From Sediminibacterium magnilacihabitans (GTDB lineage Bacteria > Bacteroidota > Bacteroidia > Chitinophagales > Chitinophagaceae), in assembly GCA_002973575.1 (NCBI GenBank), contig PVEQ01000001.1:558001-622000 (forward strand): 64,000 nucleotides of DNA, given 5' to 3'. The notes beneath the pieces are model-generated. The model worked only from the letters and a program-made list of their open reading frames with translations. It searched no databases and was not told the DNA's origin. Made by a program: the position numbers and the translations under genes. This document shows positions 50,805 to 58,991 of this stretch, piece by piece. The stretch's first letter is position 1. The number at the start of each line of letters is the position of its first letter.

Positions 50805-51941
50805 ATGAAAAAATGGTTGTTCTGTGCTATGACACTTGTGGGTGCTCAAGTGCACGCCCAATATACTGTTCGATTAATTGTCAATACCGTTGCCACCCGC
50901 CAGCAGGAGGATATTTATATCGCGGGTAATTTCAACGCATGGAATCCCAAGGATGAAAACTATAAGTTGAAACCTTATGCTGGTGGTAGAAAGAGCATTG
51001 TTATGAAAGATGTTGCTGCCGGTACTTATGCATTCAAGTGCACCCGCGGCAGTTTCGATAAAGTAGAATGCGCAGCCGACGGACGCGATATCAGCGACAG
51101 GATTGTGGAGGTCAATAATGACGTGACGCTGGAAATTACCGTTGCCGGATGGAAAGATGATTACCCGGAAAGACCCAAACCATTCACGGCGAGTCCGCAG
51201 GTGCGCATACTCGACACCGCTTTCAGCATGCCGCAGTTGGATAGAAAAAGACGTGTTTGGGTATACCTGCCCAAAGGCTACGCGACTGCTGCTAAAACTT
51301 ACCCCGTGCTTTATATGCAGGACGGACAAAACCTGTTCAATGAACAAACGGCCGCTTTTGGTGAATGGGGCGTAGATGAATGTCTCGACACTTTGCAGCA
51401 ACAGTTAGGAAAAGAGTGTATTGTAGTAGGCATTGATCATGGCGGCACGAAACGCATGACCGAATACAATCCCTACGACAATGATAAGTTCGGAACGGGG
51501 GAGGGTAAGCGCTATGTAGATTTTCTTGCGTATACATTGAAGCCTTATATCGACAGCAAATACAGAACCCAGAAAGCATCTGAACATAATTTTATAGCTG
51601 GCAGCAGCATGGGTGGATTGATCAGCCTGTATGCGGTGATGCAGTATCCATCGGTATTTGGGGGCGCCGGCGTATTCTCACCTGCTTTATGGACCGCTCC
51701 GGCCATCTATAGCGATTTGGAAAATTTCAGCACACCCACCATGCCTAAATTCTATTTTTATGCAGGTGCCAAAGAAAGTACTACCATGGTCAGCGATATG
51801 CAGAAAGCATCGGATATACTTCAGAAAAAACAGCGTTATGTTATTCGAAATGTAGTGAACCCGCTTGGACAGCATAATGAAAAATACTGGAGACAAGAGT
51901 TTGCGGCGTTTTACGTCTGGCTCGTGAAGGAGAATTTCTGA
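50805..51941 (+). CDS. Secreted alpha/beta-hydrolase (esterase D/putative esterase family) with N-terminal CBM48-like domain
   Basis: 378 residues. Signal peptide to VHAQ. Residues about 20-115 (IYIAGNFNAWNPKDENYKLK) look like a CBM48/E-set domain. The catalytic domain has YPVLYMQDGQNLF, nucleophile GSSMGG (near 266-271), and the late histidine in NPLGQHNEKYW. Related proteins act as carbohydrate esterases or enterobactin/ferric-siderophore esterases; substrate not known. It follows the lolA-like gene closely. The stop codon sits inside an inverted repeat. Confidence 0.87.
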   Translation: MKKWLFCAMTLVGAQVHAQYTVRLIVNTVATRQQEDIYIAGNFNAWNPKDENYKLKPYAGGRKSIVMKDVAAGTYAFKCTRGSFDKVECAADGRDISDRIVEVNNDVTLEITVAGWKDDYPERPKPFTASPQVRILDTAFSMPQLDRKRRVWVYLPKGYATAAKTYPVLYMQDGQNLFNEQTAAFGEWGVDECLDTLQQQLGKECIVVGIDHGGTKRMTEYNPYDNDKFGTGEGKRYVDFLAYTLKPYIDSKYRTQKASEHNFIAGSSMGGLISLYAVMQYPSVFGGAGVFSPALWTAPAIYSDLENFSTPTMPKFYFYAGAKESTTMVSDMQKASDILQKKQRYVIRNVVNPLGQHNEKYWRQEFAAFYVWLVKENF

Positions 51942-52003
51942 TTTCAGATTTGATTGTACGATTTGTTCAGCTTAAATCAGAAATGATCAAATCAGAAATC
52001 AGA
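51937..52003. terminator. Long inverted repeat between convergent genes
   Basis: TCTGATTTCAGATTTGAT (51937-51954) pairs with ATCAAATCAGAAATCAGA (51986-52003) with one mismatch around a 31-base loop. The stop codons of both flanking genes lie inside the arms. It is likely a bidirectional terminator, though it has no U-run. Confidence 0.5.
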
Positions 52004-52901
52004 CATAATAAGTTACTCCCTCAATCGCCAACTGTGTATTCGGAAATGCCTGTATGGTTTCTTCTAAAAACGTTTCCAGGGTTTCATATTTACTGCTGAA
52101 ATGACCAATCAGCAGCTTGCTTGCATTGGCCTTTTGGGCAATGGCTGCGGCCTGCAGGGTAGTAGAGTGGTAACGTGCAGCCGCCCTTTCTTCCAGGTCT
52201 TTCAGGTAAGTAGTCTCGTGGTAAAGCAGGCTTACATCTTTTGTTTTATCGGCAATCGATTCATCGTAAATGGTATCTGCGCAGAATGCATAACTTTTTG
52301 GAGGAATACCCGGCCGGGTTACCCATTCATTTTTGATGATCTCTCCTGATCTCGTTTCATAATCGAGCCCTTCTTTCAGCCTTTCATAATACGCAGCGGG
52401 AATTTGATAAGCCGTTATTTTATCCTTATCGATCTTGCGCGGTTTCTTTTTCTCGCGTATGATAAAACCCCAACAAGGTATACGATGACGGGTAGCAAAA
52501 CAGGAAACTGAAAATTTGGGATGATCGATCAGCACTCCTTCTTTTTCCAGCGGATGAAAATGCAGCGTGAAAGGCAATGCGGTAGAAGCCGCTTCCAATT
52601 GCAGATGGATGATGTCTTTCAGGGGAGGGGGCGCATAAACGTGCAGGTCCTGCTCCCTGCCCAGCAAGCCCATACTGGTGATGAGCCCGAGCAGGCCAAA
52701 ATAATGGTCGCCATGCAGGTGTGAAATGAATATATGGTTGATTTTGCCCCGCTTGACCTTATACCTGGCCAACTGCATTTGGGTACCTTCGCCGCAGTCA
52801 ATCAGGAACAATTGCTCGTTCAATGTTACCACCTGTGCGGTAGGGTGCCTTTCATAGGCTGGTAGAGCCGAATTATTGCCTAATATGGTAACGCCAAACA
52901 T
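51999..52901 (-). CDS. rnz: Ribonuclease Z (tRNA 3' endonuclease)
   Basis: 300 residues. The metallo-beta-lactamase motif HLHGDH (in FISHLHGDHYFG), the ALPAYERHPTAQ opening, the RHRIPCWGF block, D in CADTIYD and H in HETTY plus IGHFSSKYET complete the zinc ligands. The flexible-arm region (EKKKPRKIDKDKI) is present. It processes tRNA 3' ends; CCA is not encoded in the tRNA in this window, so such processing is needed. Standard length. Confidence 0.94.
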   Translation of the reverse strand: MFGVTILGNNSALPAYERHPTAQVVTLNEQLFLIDCGEGTQMQLARYKVKRGKINHIFISHLHGDHYFGLLGLITSMGLLGREQDLHVYAPPPLKDIIHLQLEAASTALPFTLHFHPLEKEGVLIDHPKFSVSCFATRHRIPCWGFIIREKKKPRKIDKDKITAYQIPAAYYERLKEGLDYETRSGEIIKNEWVTRPGIPPKSYAFCADTIYDESIADKTKDVSLLYHETTYLKDLEERAAARYHSTTLQAAAIAQKANASKLLIGHFSSKYETLETFLEETIQAFPNTQLAIEGVTYYV

Positions 52902-53015
52902 AAGGAATGGTCTGAAAATGAATTAAATAGAATGATATAGCAGGTTACAAATAAACAATTTTCCTTTTGTATCTAAAAATACTGCCATAAATTCTCCATT
53001 TTGCATTATTCTTCC

Positions 53016-53023
53016 TAACTTTG
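53016..53023 (+). promoter_or_regulatory. Bacteroidota -7 box of rpsO
   Basis: TAACTTTG matches TAnnTTTG exactly, 54 bp before the ATG at 53078. The roughly 50-base leader could hold an autoregulatory element, but I see no clear fold. Confidence 0.5.
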
Positions 53024-53077
53024 CCGCCGATAAAAAAAGAAAAGAAACCATTCGGAGTCTTATTTAAACATTTTGAG

Positions 53078-53350
53078 ATGCCTTATTTAACCAAAGAAAA
53101 AAAAGCAAGCATTTTTGCTGAGTACGGTGGAAAAGCAACCAATACAGGTTCTATTGAAGGACAGGTGGCTTTGCTGACCGAACGAATCACTGAAATTTCC
53201 AATCATCTGCAAGCTAACAAAAAAGACCATTCCACACAACGTGGCCTGATGCAAATGGTAGGTCAGCGTAAGCGGTTGCTTGGATACATGCAAAAGCACA
53301 ACCTGCAGGGTTACCGTGCGCTCATCGAGAAATTAGGTCTGAGAAAATAA
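53078..53350 (+). CDS. rpsO: 30S ribosomal protein S15
   Basis: 90 residues starting at [18 protein letters not shown]; the frame extends 19 codons upstream but S15 is about 89 residues. [42 protein letters not shown] and [12 protein letters not shown] are canonical. It binds 16S rRNA in the platform of the small subunit. It has its own strong terminator before pnp. Confidence 0.97.
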   Translation: MPYLTKEKKASIFAEYGGKATNTGSIEGQVALLTERITEISNHLQANKKDHSTQRGLMQMVGQRKRLLGYMQKHNLQGYRALIEKLGLRK

Positions 53351-53372
53351 TTTTTCAGTCATGATAAATCGG

Positions 53373-53417
53373 CTATTCCCAACTGGTCTTTAAAGCGGTT
53401 GGGAATAGTTATTTTTA
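53373..53417 (+). terminator. Intrinsic terminator after rpsO
   Basis: CTATTCCCAAC (53373-53383) pairs perfectly with GTTGGGAATAG (53398-53408), extendable by a T-G and a G-C pair, followed by TTATTTTTA. Confidence 0.9.
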
Positions 53418-53462
53418 TCGGTCTCCCGTTGATAAGACTTCATTCCTTAACAAAACACCATT

Positions 53463-55628
53463 ATGTTATCACAACCAATCAGTGTGCGTTTCGACCTGGG
53501 AGGCAACCGCGAGGTGCTCATCGAAACCGGCAAACTGGCCCGCCAGGCCGACGGTGCTGTAACCGTTCGCCAGGGCAATTGTATCATCCTGGCTACTGTT
53601 GTAGCCAACAAGGAGCCCAGAGAAGGGCAAGACTTCTTCCCCCTGAGTGTTGATTACCAGGAAAAATTTGCTTCAGCCGGCCGTATACCGGGCTCTTTCT
53701 TCAAACGTGAAGCCAGACTGAACGATTACGAAATATTGACCAGCCGCCTGATAGACCGCGCGCTGCGTCCGCTTTTCCCCGAAGATTATTTTTGCGATGT
53801 ACAGGTACTCGTGACCCTGGTGTCCAGCGATCCTGAGATTATGCCCGATTCATTGGCCTGCTTGGCTGCATCAGCAGCATTAGCCGTTTCAGATATTCCC
53901 ATCAAAGAGATCATCAGTGAAGTGCGTATCAGCCGCCTTAACGGAGAATTTATTGTGAACCCCACCCGCAGTCAGTTGGAGCAGTCAGACCTGGAATTTG
54001 TGATCGCTGCCACTGAAAAGAACCTGATGATGGTGGAAGGAGAAGCCAAAGAATGTTCTGAGGCCGACCTGGTAAAAGCGCTGGAACTGGCGCACGATGC
54101 CATCCGCGTACACATCAAAGCACAGGAAGAACTGAAAGCGAAAAAAGGTATTACTTCCAAGCGCGATTATACAAAGCCCGAAGAAGACGAGGCTTTGAAA
54201 GAAAAAGTGACCGCCTTCGCCAAAGAAAAAGTATACCAGATATCCCGCAAAGGTTCCAGCAAGCACGAGCGTACAGATGCTTATGCGCTGGTGAAAGAAG
54301 AATTGCTGGCCAGCCTGGGTGAGGAAGTTACCGACCTGCAAAAGAAACTGGCCAAGAAATATTACGAAGACCTGAAGTGGGAAGTGGTTCGTAACATGAT
54401 CCTCGATGACCGCATCAGGCTCGACGGACGACAGCTCGACCAAGTACGACCCCTGGCCATGGAAGTAGACACGCTGCCCACACCGCACGGCTCTTCTTTA
54501 TTCACAAGGGGTGAAACGCAATCACTTACAACAGTTACTTTCGGTACCGCTTTGGACGATCTGCTTGTAGAAAGCGCTGCTAAATCGGTAGATTCCAAGT
54601 TCTACCTGCACTATAATTTTCCGCCCTTCAGCACAGGGGAAGTGAAAATGATGCGCGGACAAAGCCGCCGCGAAGTGGGCCACGGTAACCTGGCCATGCG
54701 CTCGCTGAAGCAAATGATACCTACCGGTGATTATGCTTACACCGTACGCGTGGTGAGCGATATCCTCGAAAGCAATGGTTCTTCCTCTATGGCTACTGTT
54801 TGTGCCGGTTCACTGGCGCTGATGGATGCCGGCGTACCTGTTCCCAAGCACGTGAGCGGGGTAGCCATGGGATTGATCACACGCAACGATGGCAAATACG
54901 CTATCCTTACCGATATCCTGGGTGATGAAGATCACCTGGGTGATATGGACTTCAAAGTAACCGGTACGCGCGATGGTATCTGCGGCGTACAGATGGACAT
55001 CAAAGTAGATGGCCTGAGCATGGAAGTAATGCGCGAAGCGCTGGAGCAGGCCCGCAAAGGCCGCCTTCACATCCTTGAGGCGATGTACGATTGTATTCCT
55101 GCTGCAAGACCCGATGTGAAACCACACGCACCGCGTATGGTGAAACTGGTTATCGATAAAGAATTCATCGGCGCTGTAATCGGACCCGGTGGTAAAGTGA
55201 TACAGGAAATCCAGCGCGAAACAGGTACTACCATCAATATTGAAGAAGTGGGTAATACCGGTGAAGTGAGCATTTTCTCTCCGGAGAAGAGCGGGCTGGA
55301 CAAAGCAGTAGCCTGGGTGAAAGGTATCACTGCCGTACCAGAGGTAGGCGATGTGTACGAAGGACCTGTAAAAGGCATCAAGGAATTCGGCGCTTTCGTG
55401 GAATTCATGCCCGGCAAACAAGGACTGCTGCACATCAGCGAGATCAGCTGGAAGCGCCTTGAAAGCATGGACGGACTGTTTAAGGAAGGCGATATGGTGA
55501 AAGTGAAGCTGGTAGGATTGGATCCTAAAACAGGAAAATTCAAGCTCAGCCGCAAAGTACTAATGCCCAAACCTGAAGGCAGACCCGAGGGAAAACCCCA
55601 GGGAGAAGCCAAAGCAGGAGAACAATAA
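53463..55628 (+). CDS. pnp: Polyribonucleotide nucleotidyltransferase (PNPase)
   Basis: 721 residues. It has two RNase PH domains (FFPLSVDYQEKFASAGRIPG; SFDLTRGE-like SSLFTRGETQSLTTVTFG and SDILESNGSSSMATVCAGSL), the helical linker, a KH domain with VIGPGGKVIQEIQRETG, and an S1 domain (GDVYEGPVKGIKEFGAFVEF, QGLLHISEISW). It is a phosphate-dependent 3'-5' exoribonuclease trimer. The order rpsO-pnp is conserved across many bacteria. The tail (EGRPEGKPQGEAKAGEQ) is low-complexity. Confidence 0.97.
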   Translation: MLSQPISVRFDLGGNREVLIETGKLARQADGAVTVRQGNCIILATVVANKEPREGQDFFPLSVDYQEKFASAGRIPGSFFKREARLNDYEILTSRLIDRALRPLFPEDYFCDVQVLVTLVSSDPEIMPDSLACLAASAALAVSDIPIKEIISEVRISRLNGEFIVNPTRSQLEQSDLEFVIAATEKNLMMVEGEAKECSEADLVKALELAHDAIRVHIKAQEELKAKKGITSKRDYTKPEEDEALKEKVTAFAKEKVYQISRKGSSKHERTDAYALVKEELLASLGEEVTDLQKKLAKKYYEDLKWEVVRNMILDDRIRLDGRQLDQVRPLAMEVDTLPTPHGSSLFTRGETQSLTTVTFGTALDDLLVESAAKSVDSKFYLHYNFPPFSTGEVKMMRGQSRREVGHGNLAMRSLKQMIPTGDYAYTVRVVSDILESNGSSSMATVCAGSLALMDAGVPVPKHVSGVAMGLITRNDGKYAILTDILGDEDHLGDMDFKVTGTRDGICGVQMDIKVDGLSMEVMREALEQARKGRLHILEAMYDCIPAARPDVKPHAPRMVKLVIDKEFIGAVIGPGGKVIQEIQRETGTTINIEEVGNTGEVSIFSPEKSGLDKAVAWVKGITAVPEVGDVYEGPVKGIKEFGAFVEFMPGKQGLLHISEISWKRLESMDGLFKEGDMVKVKLVGLDPKTGKFKLSRKVLMPKPEGRPEGKPQGEAKAGEQ

Positions 55629-55651
55629 GATAATTAAAAATTAAAAAGTTG

Positions 55652-55691
55652 AAAGTCAAAAGTTACTGGTTCGCTGGCTACTTTTGACTTT
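55652..55691 (+). terminator. Hairpin after pnp
   Basis: AAAGTCAAAAGT (55652-55663) pairs with ACTTTTGACTTT (55680-55691) around a 16-base loop, followed by TCCATTTTTATT. It is AT-rich but the stem is perfect. Confidence 0.65.
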
Positions 55692-55708
55692 TCCATTTTT
55701 ATTGGAAC

Positions 55709-56527
55709 ATGACATCGCAATACCAATGCATTTCGATTCCTGTAACAGATGAGTCAGCCAGGGCGCAAATTATTGCCGAGTTGGCCGCGGCAGGTTATGA
55801 TGGGTTTGAGGAGTTGGAAGGATCGCTGCAGGCTTATGTACCAGGCGAAATATTTGATGCAGATACGCTCCATGAAATATTGGGTAAGCATAATCTAACA
55901 TATTCAAAATCGACCATTGAAAAACAAAATTGGAATGCGGTATGGGAATCCAATTTTGAGCCGGTTCAGGTAGAAGATTTTGTAGGGGTGAGGGCGGCTT
56001 TTCACCCGCCTTTTACAGGTGTGCAGCATGAAATTGTTATTACCCCCAAAATGAGTTTTGGAACCGGGCACCATGCCACTACTTACCTGGTTATGCAACT
56101 GATGCGTGACATTGGTTTTGAGGCTAAAACAGTGTTTGATTTTGGTACGGGCACGGGTATATTGGCGATACTGGCGGCTAAGCTGGGAGCCAAAGCCATA
56201 CTGGCAGTGGATAACGACGACTGGTGCATAGAAAATGCACTGGAGAACACTTCAGTTAATGGTGCACAAAATATTGTAATAGAGAAAGTTAATGATGCAA
56301 GACTAAACCAAAAGTTTGATGTTGTTATCGCTAACATCAATAAAAACATCATCCTGGATAACCTGCCATATTTAGCGGATGACCTGGAATCGGGAGGAGA
56401 TGTATTACTGAGTGGATTGTTAAAAGAAGATGAAGCTGATATAAGGGAAGCTTGCGGTAAAATGGGATGGGTGCATCAAAATACCCTGGAACGTAAGGGG
56501 TGGATAGCTTGCCGGTTTCGGCAATAA
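55709..56527 (+). CDS. prmA: Ribosomal protein L11 methyltransferase
   Basis: 272 residues. WNAVWESNFEPVQVEDFVGVRA, ITPKMSFGTGHHATTYLVMQ, the SAM motif FDFGTGTGILAILAAKLG and VIANINKNIILDNLP are PrmA blocks. It trimethylates lysines and the N-terminus of L11. The N-terminal FLEELEG-like region (YDGFEELEGSLQAYV) is the substrate-recognition domain. Confidence 0.93.
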   Translation: MTSQYQCISIPVTDESARAQIIAELAAAGYDGFEELEGSLQAYVPGEIFDADTLHEILGKHNLTYSKSTIEKQNWNAVWESNFEPVQVEDFVGVRAAFHPPFTGVQHEIVITPKMSFGTGHHATTYLVMQLMRDIGFEAKTVFDFGTGTGILAILAAKLGAKAILAVDNDDWCIENALENTSVNGAQNIVIEKVNDARLNQKFDVVIANINKNIILDNLPYLADDLESGGDVLLSGLLKEDEADIREACGKMGWVHQNTLERKGWIACRFRQ

Positions 56528-56572
56528 TTATCCCCTAACGGCTTGTTAACTTATTATTATCTTCATTTAAGC

Positions 56573-56580
56573 TATATTTG
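56573..56580 (+). promoter_or_regulatory. Bacteroidota -7 box of plsY
   Basis: TATATTTG matches TAnnTTTG exactly, 25 bp before the ATG at 56606. It supports that start over the upstream in-frame codons. Confidence 0.5.
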
Positions 56581-56605
56581 TTTCCCCAAACTTCAACCGC
56601 CCCTG

Positions 56606-57259
56606 ATGAACGAATTGTTGCTCATTGTATTAGCTTATTTGATTGGTTCAATACCAACGGCCGTATGGGTAAGCAGGTACTTCTTCGACATTGATATCCG
56701 CGACTATGGCAGCGGTAATGCCGGCGCCACCAATACCTTTCGTGTACTCGGCTCCAAATGGGGCAGCTTTGTAATGGTCATCGACATCATCAAAGGCGTG
56801 GTTGCCACTTCCCTGTATATTGTATTGCCTTATTACATGGCTGACGAATGGGCCCGCACCAATCTTATGATCGGACTGGGACTCTCTGCCGTGATAGGAC
56901 ATATTTTCCCTATCTGGGCTGGTTTCAGAGGCGGCAAAGGAGTTGCTACTTTATTGGGTATGGCTGTGGCCATCCAACCCCTGGTTGCGATTTGCTGTAT
57001 CGGTGTTTTTCTTCTTGTTTTATACCTCACACGTTTTGTATCGCTCAGCTCTATACTGGCAGGTATTTCTTTCATGGTGTTCATCCTTTTTATCTTCAAT
57101 GAAAAGGAACCCCTTTACCGCATTTTTGCCGTATTGGTGGCATTGATGGTGGTGCTCACCCACCAGAAAAACATAGGCCGCATACTCAAAGGAACAGAAA
57201 GCAAAGTGCCCATCCTCAAGTACCGCGATCGCCGCAAACAACGGAGAAACGCTGAATAG
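56606..57259 (+). CDS. plsY: Acyl-phosphate glycerol-3-phosphate acyltransferase
   Basis: 217 residues starting at MNELLLIVLAYLIGSIPTAV; the frame runs 21 codons further upstream through the promoter. Motif 1 is LIGSIPTAVWVSR with RDYGSGNAGATNTFRVLG. Motif 2 is GHIFPIWAGFRGGKGVATLLG. Motif 3 lies in the last helices with the K-E-P segment. The protein has five to seven helices and makes lysophosphatidic acid from acyl-phosphate and glycerol-3-phosphate. Confidence 0.95.
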   Translation: MNELLLIVLAYLIGSIPTAVWVSRYFFDIDIRDYGSGNAGATNTFRVLGSKWGSFVMVIDIIKGVVATSLYIVLPYYMADEWARTNLMIGLGLSAVIGHIFPIWAGFRGGKGVATLLGMAVAIQPLVAICCIGVFLLVLYLTRFVSLSSILAGISFMVFILFIFNEKEPLYRIFAVLVALMVVLTHQKNIGRILKGTESKVPILKYRDRRKQRRNAE

Positions 57260-57320
57260 CCGTTAACCATTTTATTCCTGTTATCTCTTTTTCCCGCTGC
57301 AGATTTTTTGGCACGGTTCT

Positions 57321-57328
57321 TATCTTTG
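57321..57328 (+). promoter_or_regulatory. Bacteroidota -7 box of the M48 protease gene
   Basis: TATCTTTG matches TAnnTTTG exactly, 19 bp before the ATG at 57348. Confidence 0.45.
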
Positions 57329-57347
57329 TATTGTATAAACCATTACT

Positions 57348-58184
57348 ATGAAGAAACAAATCAAATTATTGGCAGGCATAAGCGTACTCGTTGCCTTTTC
57401 TTCCTGCACACGCAATGCGATCACAGGCCGAAGCCAATTGAACCTTGTACCGGAATCTGAAGTGCAATCGATGGCTTTCAGTCAGTATAAAGAATTCCTT
57501 TCCACCAATAAAGTAATATCACCTGCGGGCAATAGAGATGCTGAAATGGTAAAACATGTAGGTAACCGGCTGATCAGCGCCATTACCAACTATTATACTG
57601 AAAAGGGAATGAGCAATGAGCTGAGCGGCTATAATTGGGAGATCAACCTGGTGAACGACAAACAGGTGAATGCCTGGTGCATGCCCGGTGGAAAAATTGT
57701 GGTGTACAGCGGGCTGCTCGCTTATACCAGAAACGAAGATGCATTGGCCATAGTAATGGGGCATGAGATTACCCACGCACTGGCCAAACACGGTAACGAA
57801 AGGATGAGCCAGGGATTGTTACAACAAATGGGAGGCGTGGCGCTGTCTGTAGCCACGGCAAATAAACCTGCAGAAACGCAAAGCTTGTTCCAAACCGCTT
57901 ACGGAGTAGGTACCAATATCGGCGTCATGCTGCCGTTCAGCCGCAAGAACGAATTTGAAGCCGATAAATTCGGGTTGATGTTTGCGGCTCTGGCCGGCTA
58001 CAACCCACGGGAAGCTATTCCTTTCTGGAAACGGATGGCCGATGCCAGTGCTGGTAATAAGCCGCCCGAATTCCTCAGTACGCACCCCAGCGACGAGGCA
58101 CGAATTGAAAGATTACAGGCTATGATGGACGAAACCGTTAAAAATTATTACCATCCGTCTGGCAAGACTATGAATAAAAATTAA
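57348..58184 (+). CDS. M48-family metalloprotease lipoprotein
   Basis: 278 residues. The lipobox in VAFSSC sets the lipid anchor at C19-20. HEITH (in VMGHEITHALAKHGNERM) is the zinc motif and EFEADKFGLMFAALAGYNP gives the third ligand E. The C-terminal STHPSDEARIERLQ matches Loiw/YcaL-type (BepA-like minimal) M48C peptidases involved in outer-membrane protein quality control. It has its own promoter and terminator. Confidence 0.92.
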   Translation: MKKQIKLLAGISVLVAFSSCTRNAITGRSQLNLVPESEVQSMAFSQYKEFLSTNKVISPAGNRDAEMVKHVGNRLISAITNYYTEKGMSNELSGYNWEINLVNDKQVNAWCMPGGKIVVYSGLLAYTRNEDALAIVMGHEITHALAKHGNERMSQGLLQQMGGVALSVATANKPAETQSLFQTAYGVGTNIGVMLPFSRKNEFEADKFGLMFAALAGYNPREAIPFWKRMADASAGNKPPEFLSTHPSDEARIERLQAMMDETVKNYYHPSGKTMNKN

Positions 58185-58220
58185 TATATAATAGGCGAAA
58201 AACCGAGAAAATACGTTAAA

Positions 58221-58256
58221 AAACGCGGCAAATAGGCAAATTTGCTGCGTTTTTCT
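58221..58256 (+). terminator. Intrinsic terminator after the M48 gene
   Basis: AAACGCGGCAAAT (58221-58233) pairs with ATTTGCTGCGTTT (58240-58252), with one G-T pair, around a 6-base loop, followed by TTCTTT. Confidence 0.85.
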
Positions 58257-58287
58257 TTGCATACCCGGTAACATTTTTTTAACTTTG
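58256..58287 (+). promoter_or_regulatory. Complete -33/-7 Bacteroidota promoter of the YdeI-like gene
   Basis: TTTG (58256-58259) and TAACTTTG (58280-58287) are 20 bp apart, the textbook spacing. The ATG is at 58325. The -33 element directly abuts the upstream terminator. Confidence 0.7.
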
Positions 58288-58324
58288 CACTCCATATTAC
58301 ATTCCCCTGAAATCTATTTTAGGC

Positions 58325-58990
58325 ATGTCAAATCAGAGTTTGTTTGAAAAGCTGCAGTTAAAAGATGAGAAGACCCTTTTGATTCAAGGTCTGCCTTCTT
58401 CCATCGAAAAACAGTTTACCAAGTTGTCTTATGCCAAGAATGTCACGCCTTTATTGAAGACCAAGAAGGTAGATTTTGTACTGCTTTTTGTACTCAGCCA
58501 GTGCCAGTTGAATAATGTGCTTAAGGATATATTCCCGGCGTTGCATGATGACAGCAAATTGTGGGTGGCTTATCCCAAGACCACCAGCAAGATCGTTAGT
58601 GACCTCAACCGCGATTGCAGTTGGGAATTGCTCACGCAAAGCGAATATGAGTCGGTACGGCAGGTAGCGCTCGATCATGTATGGAGCGCCATCCGGTTCA
58701 AGAAGACCGATAAAATACCCAACCGCAGCCGCGCATTTGCCGAAATGAAAAACGAGCCGGCCAACGGCATCGATTTTGAAAAAAGGCTCGTGGTTCCGCC
58801 CGTTGAGCTTGATAAATTGTTCGCCCGTCACAGTGATGCCCGCGAATTCTTTTCTTCACTCTCCTTCACCAACCAAAAAGAATACGTGAGTTGGATAGAA
58901 GGCGCTAAAAAAGAAGAAACCCGGAAAAGAAGGTTAGAGACTGCTTTAGAAAAACTCCTCGCAGGGAAGAAGAACCCTTCGGAAAAATAA
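58325..58990 (+). CDS. YdeI/OmpD-associated-family protein
   Basis: 221 residues. The C-terminal half FFSSLSFTNQKEYVSWIEGAKKEETRKRRLETALEKLLAGKK is the conserved OmdA/YdeI helical tail (PF13376) ending in a basic amphipathic helix. The N-terminal half (KTLLIQGLPSSIEKQFTKL, DSKLWVAYPKTTSKI) is a DUF3052-like module. Function unknown; related proteins have been linked to envelope-stress tolerance. It is convergent with dnaG with one base between. Confidence 0.8.
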   Translation: MSNQSLFEKLQLKDEKTLLIQGLPSSIEKQFTKLSYAKNVTPLLKTKKVDFVLLFVLSQCQLNNVLKDIFPALHDDSKLWVAYPKTTSKIVSDLNRDCSWELLTQSEYESVRQVALDHVWSAIRFKKTDKIPNRSRAFAEMKNEPANGIDFEKRLVVPPVELDKLFARHSDAREFFSSLSFTNQKEYVSWIEGAKKEETRKRRLETALEKLLAGKKNPSEK

Positions 58991-58991
58991 G

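Noticed and set aside
54810..55433. Long antisense frames inside pnp
   Set aside because: They lie opposite conserved RNase PH and KH coding sequence, with no independent features.
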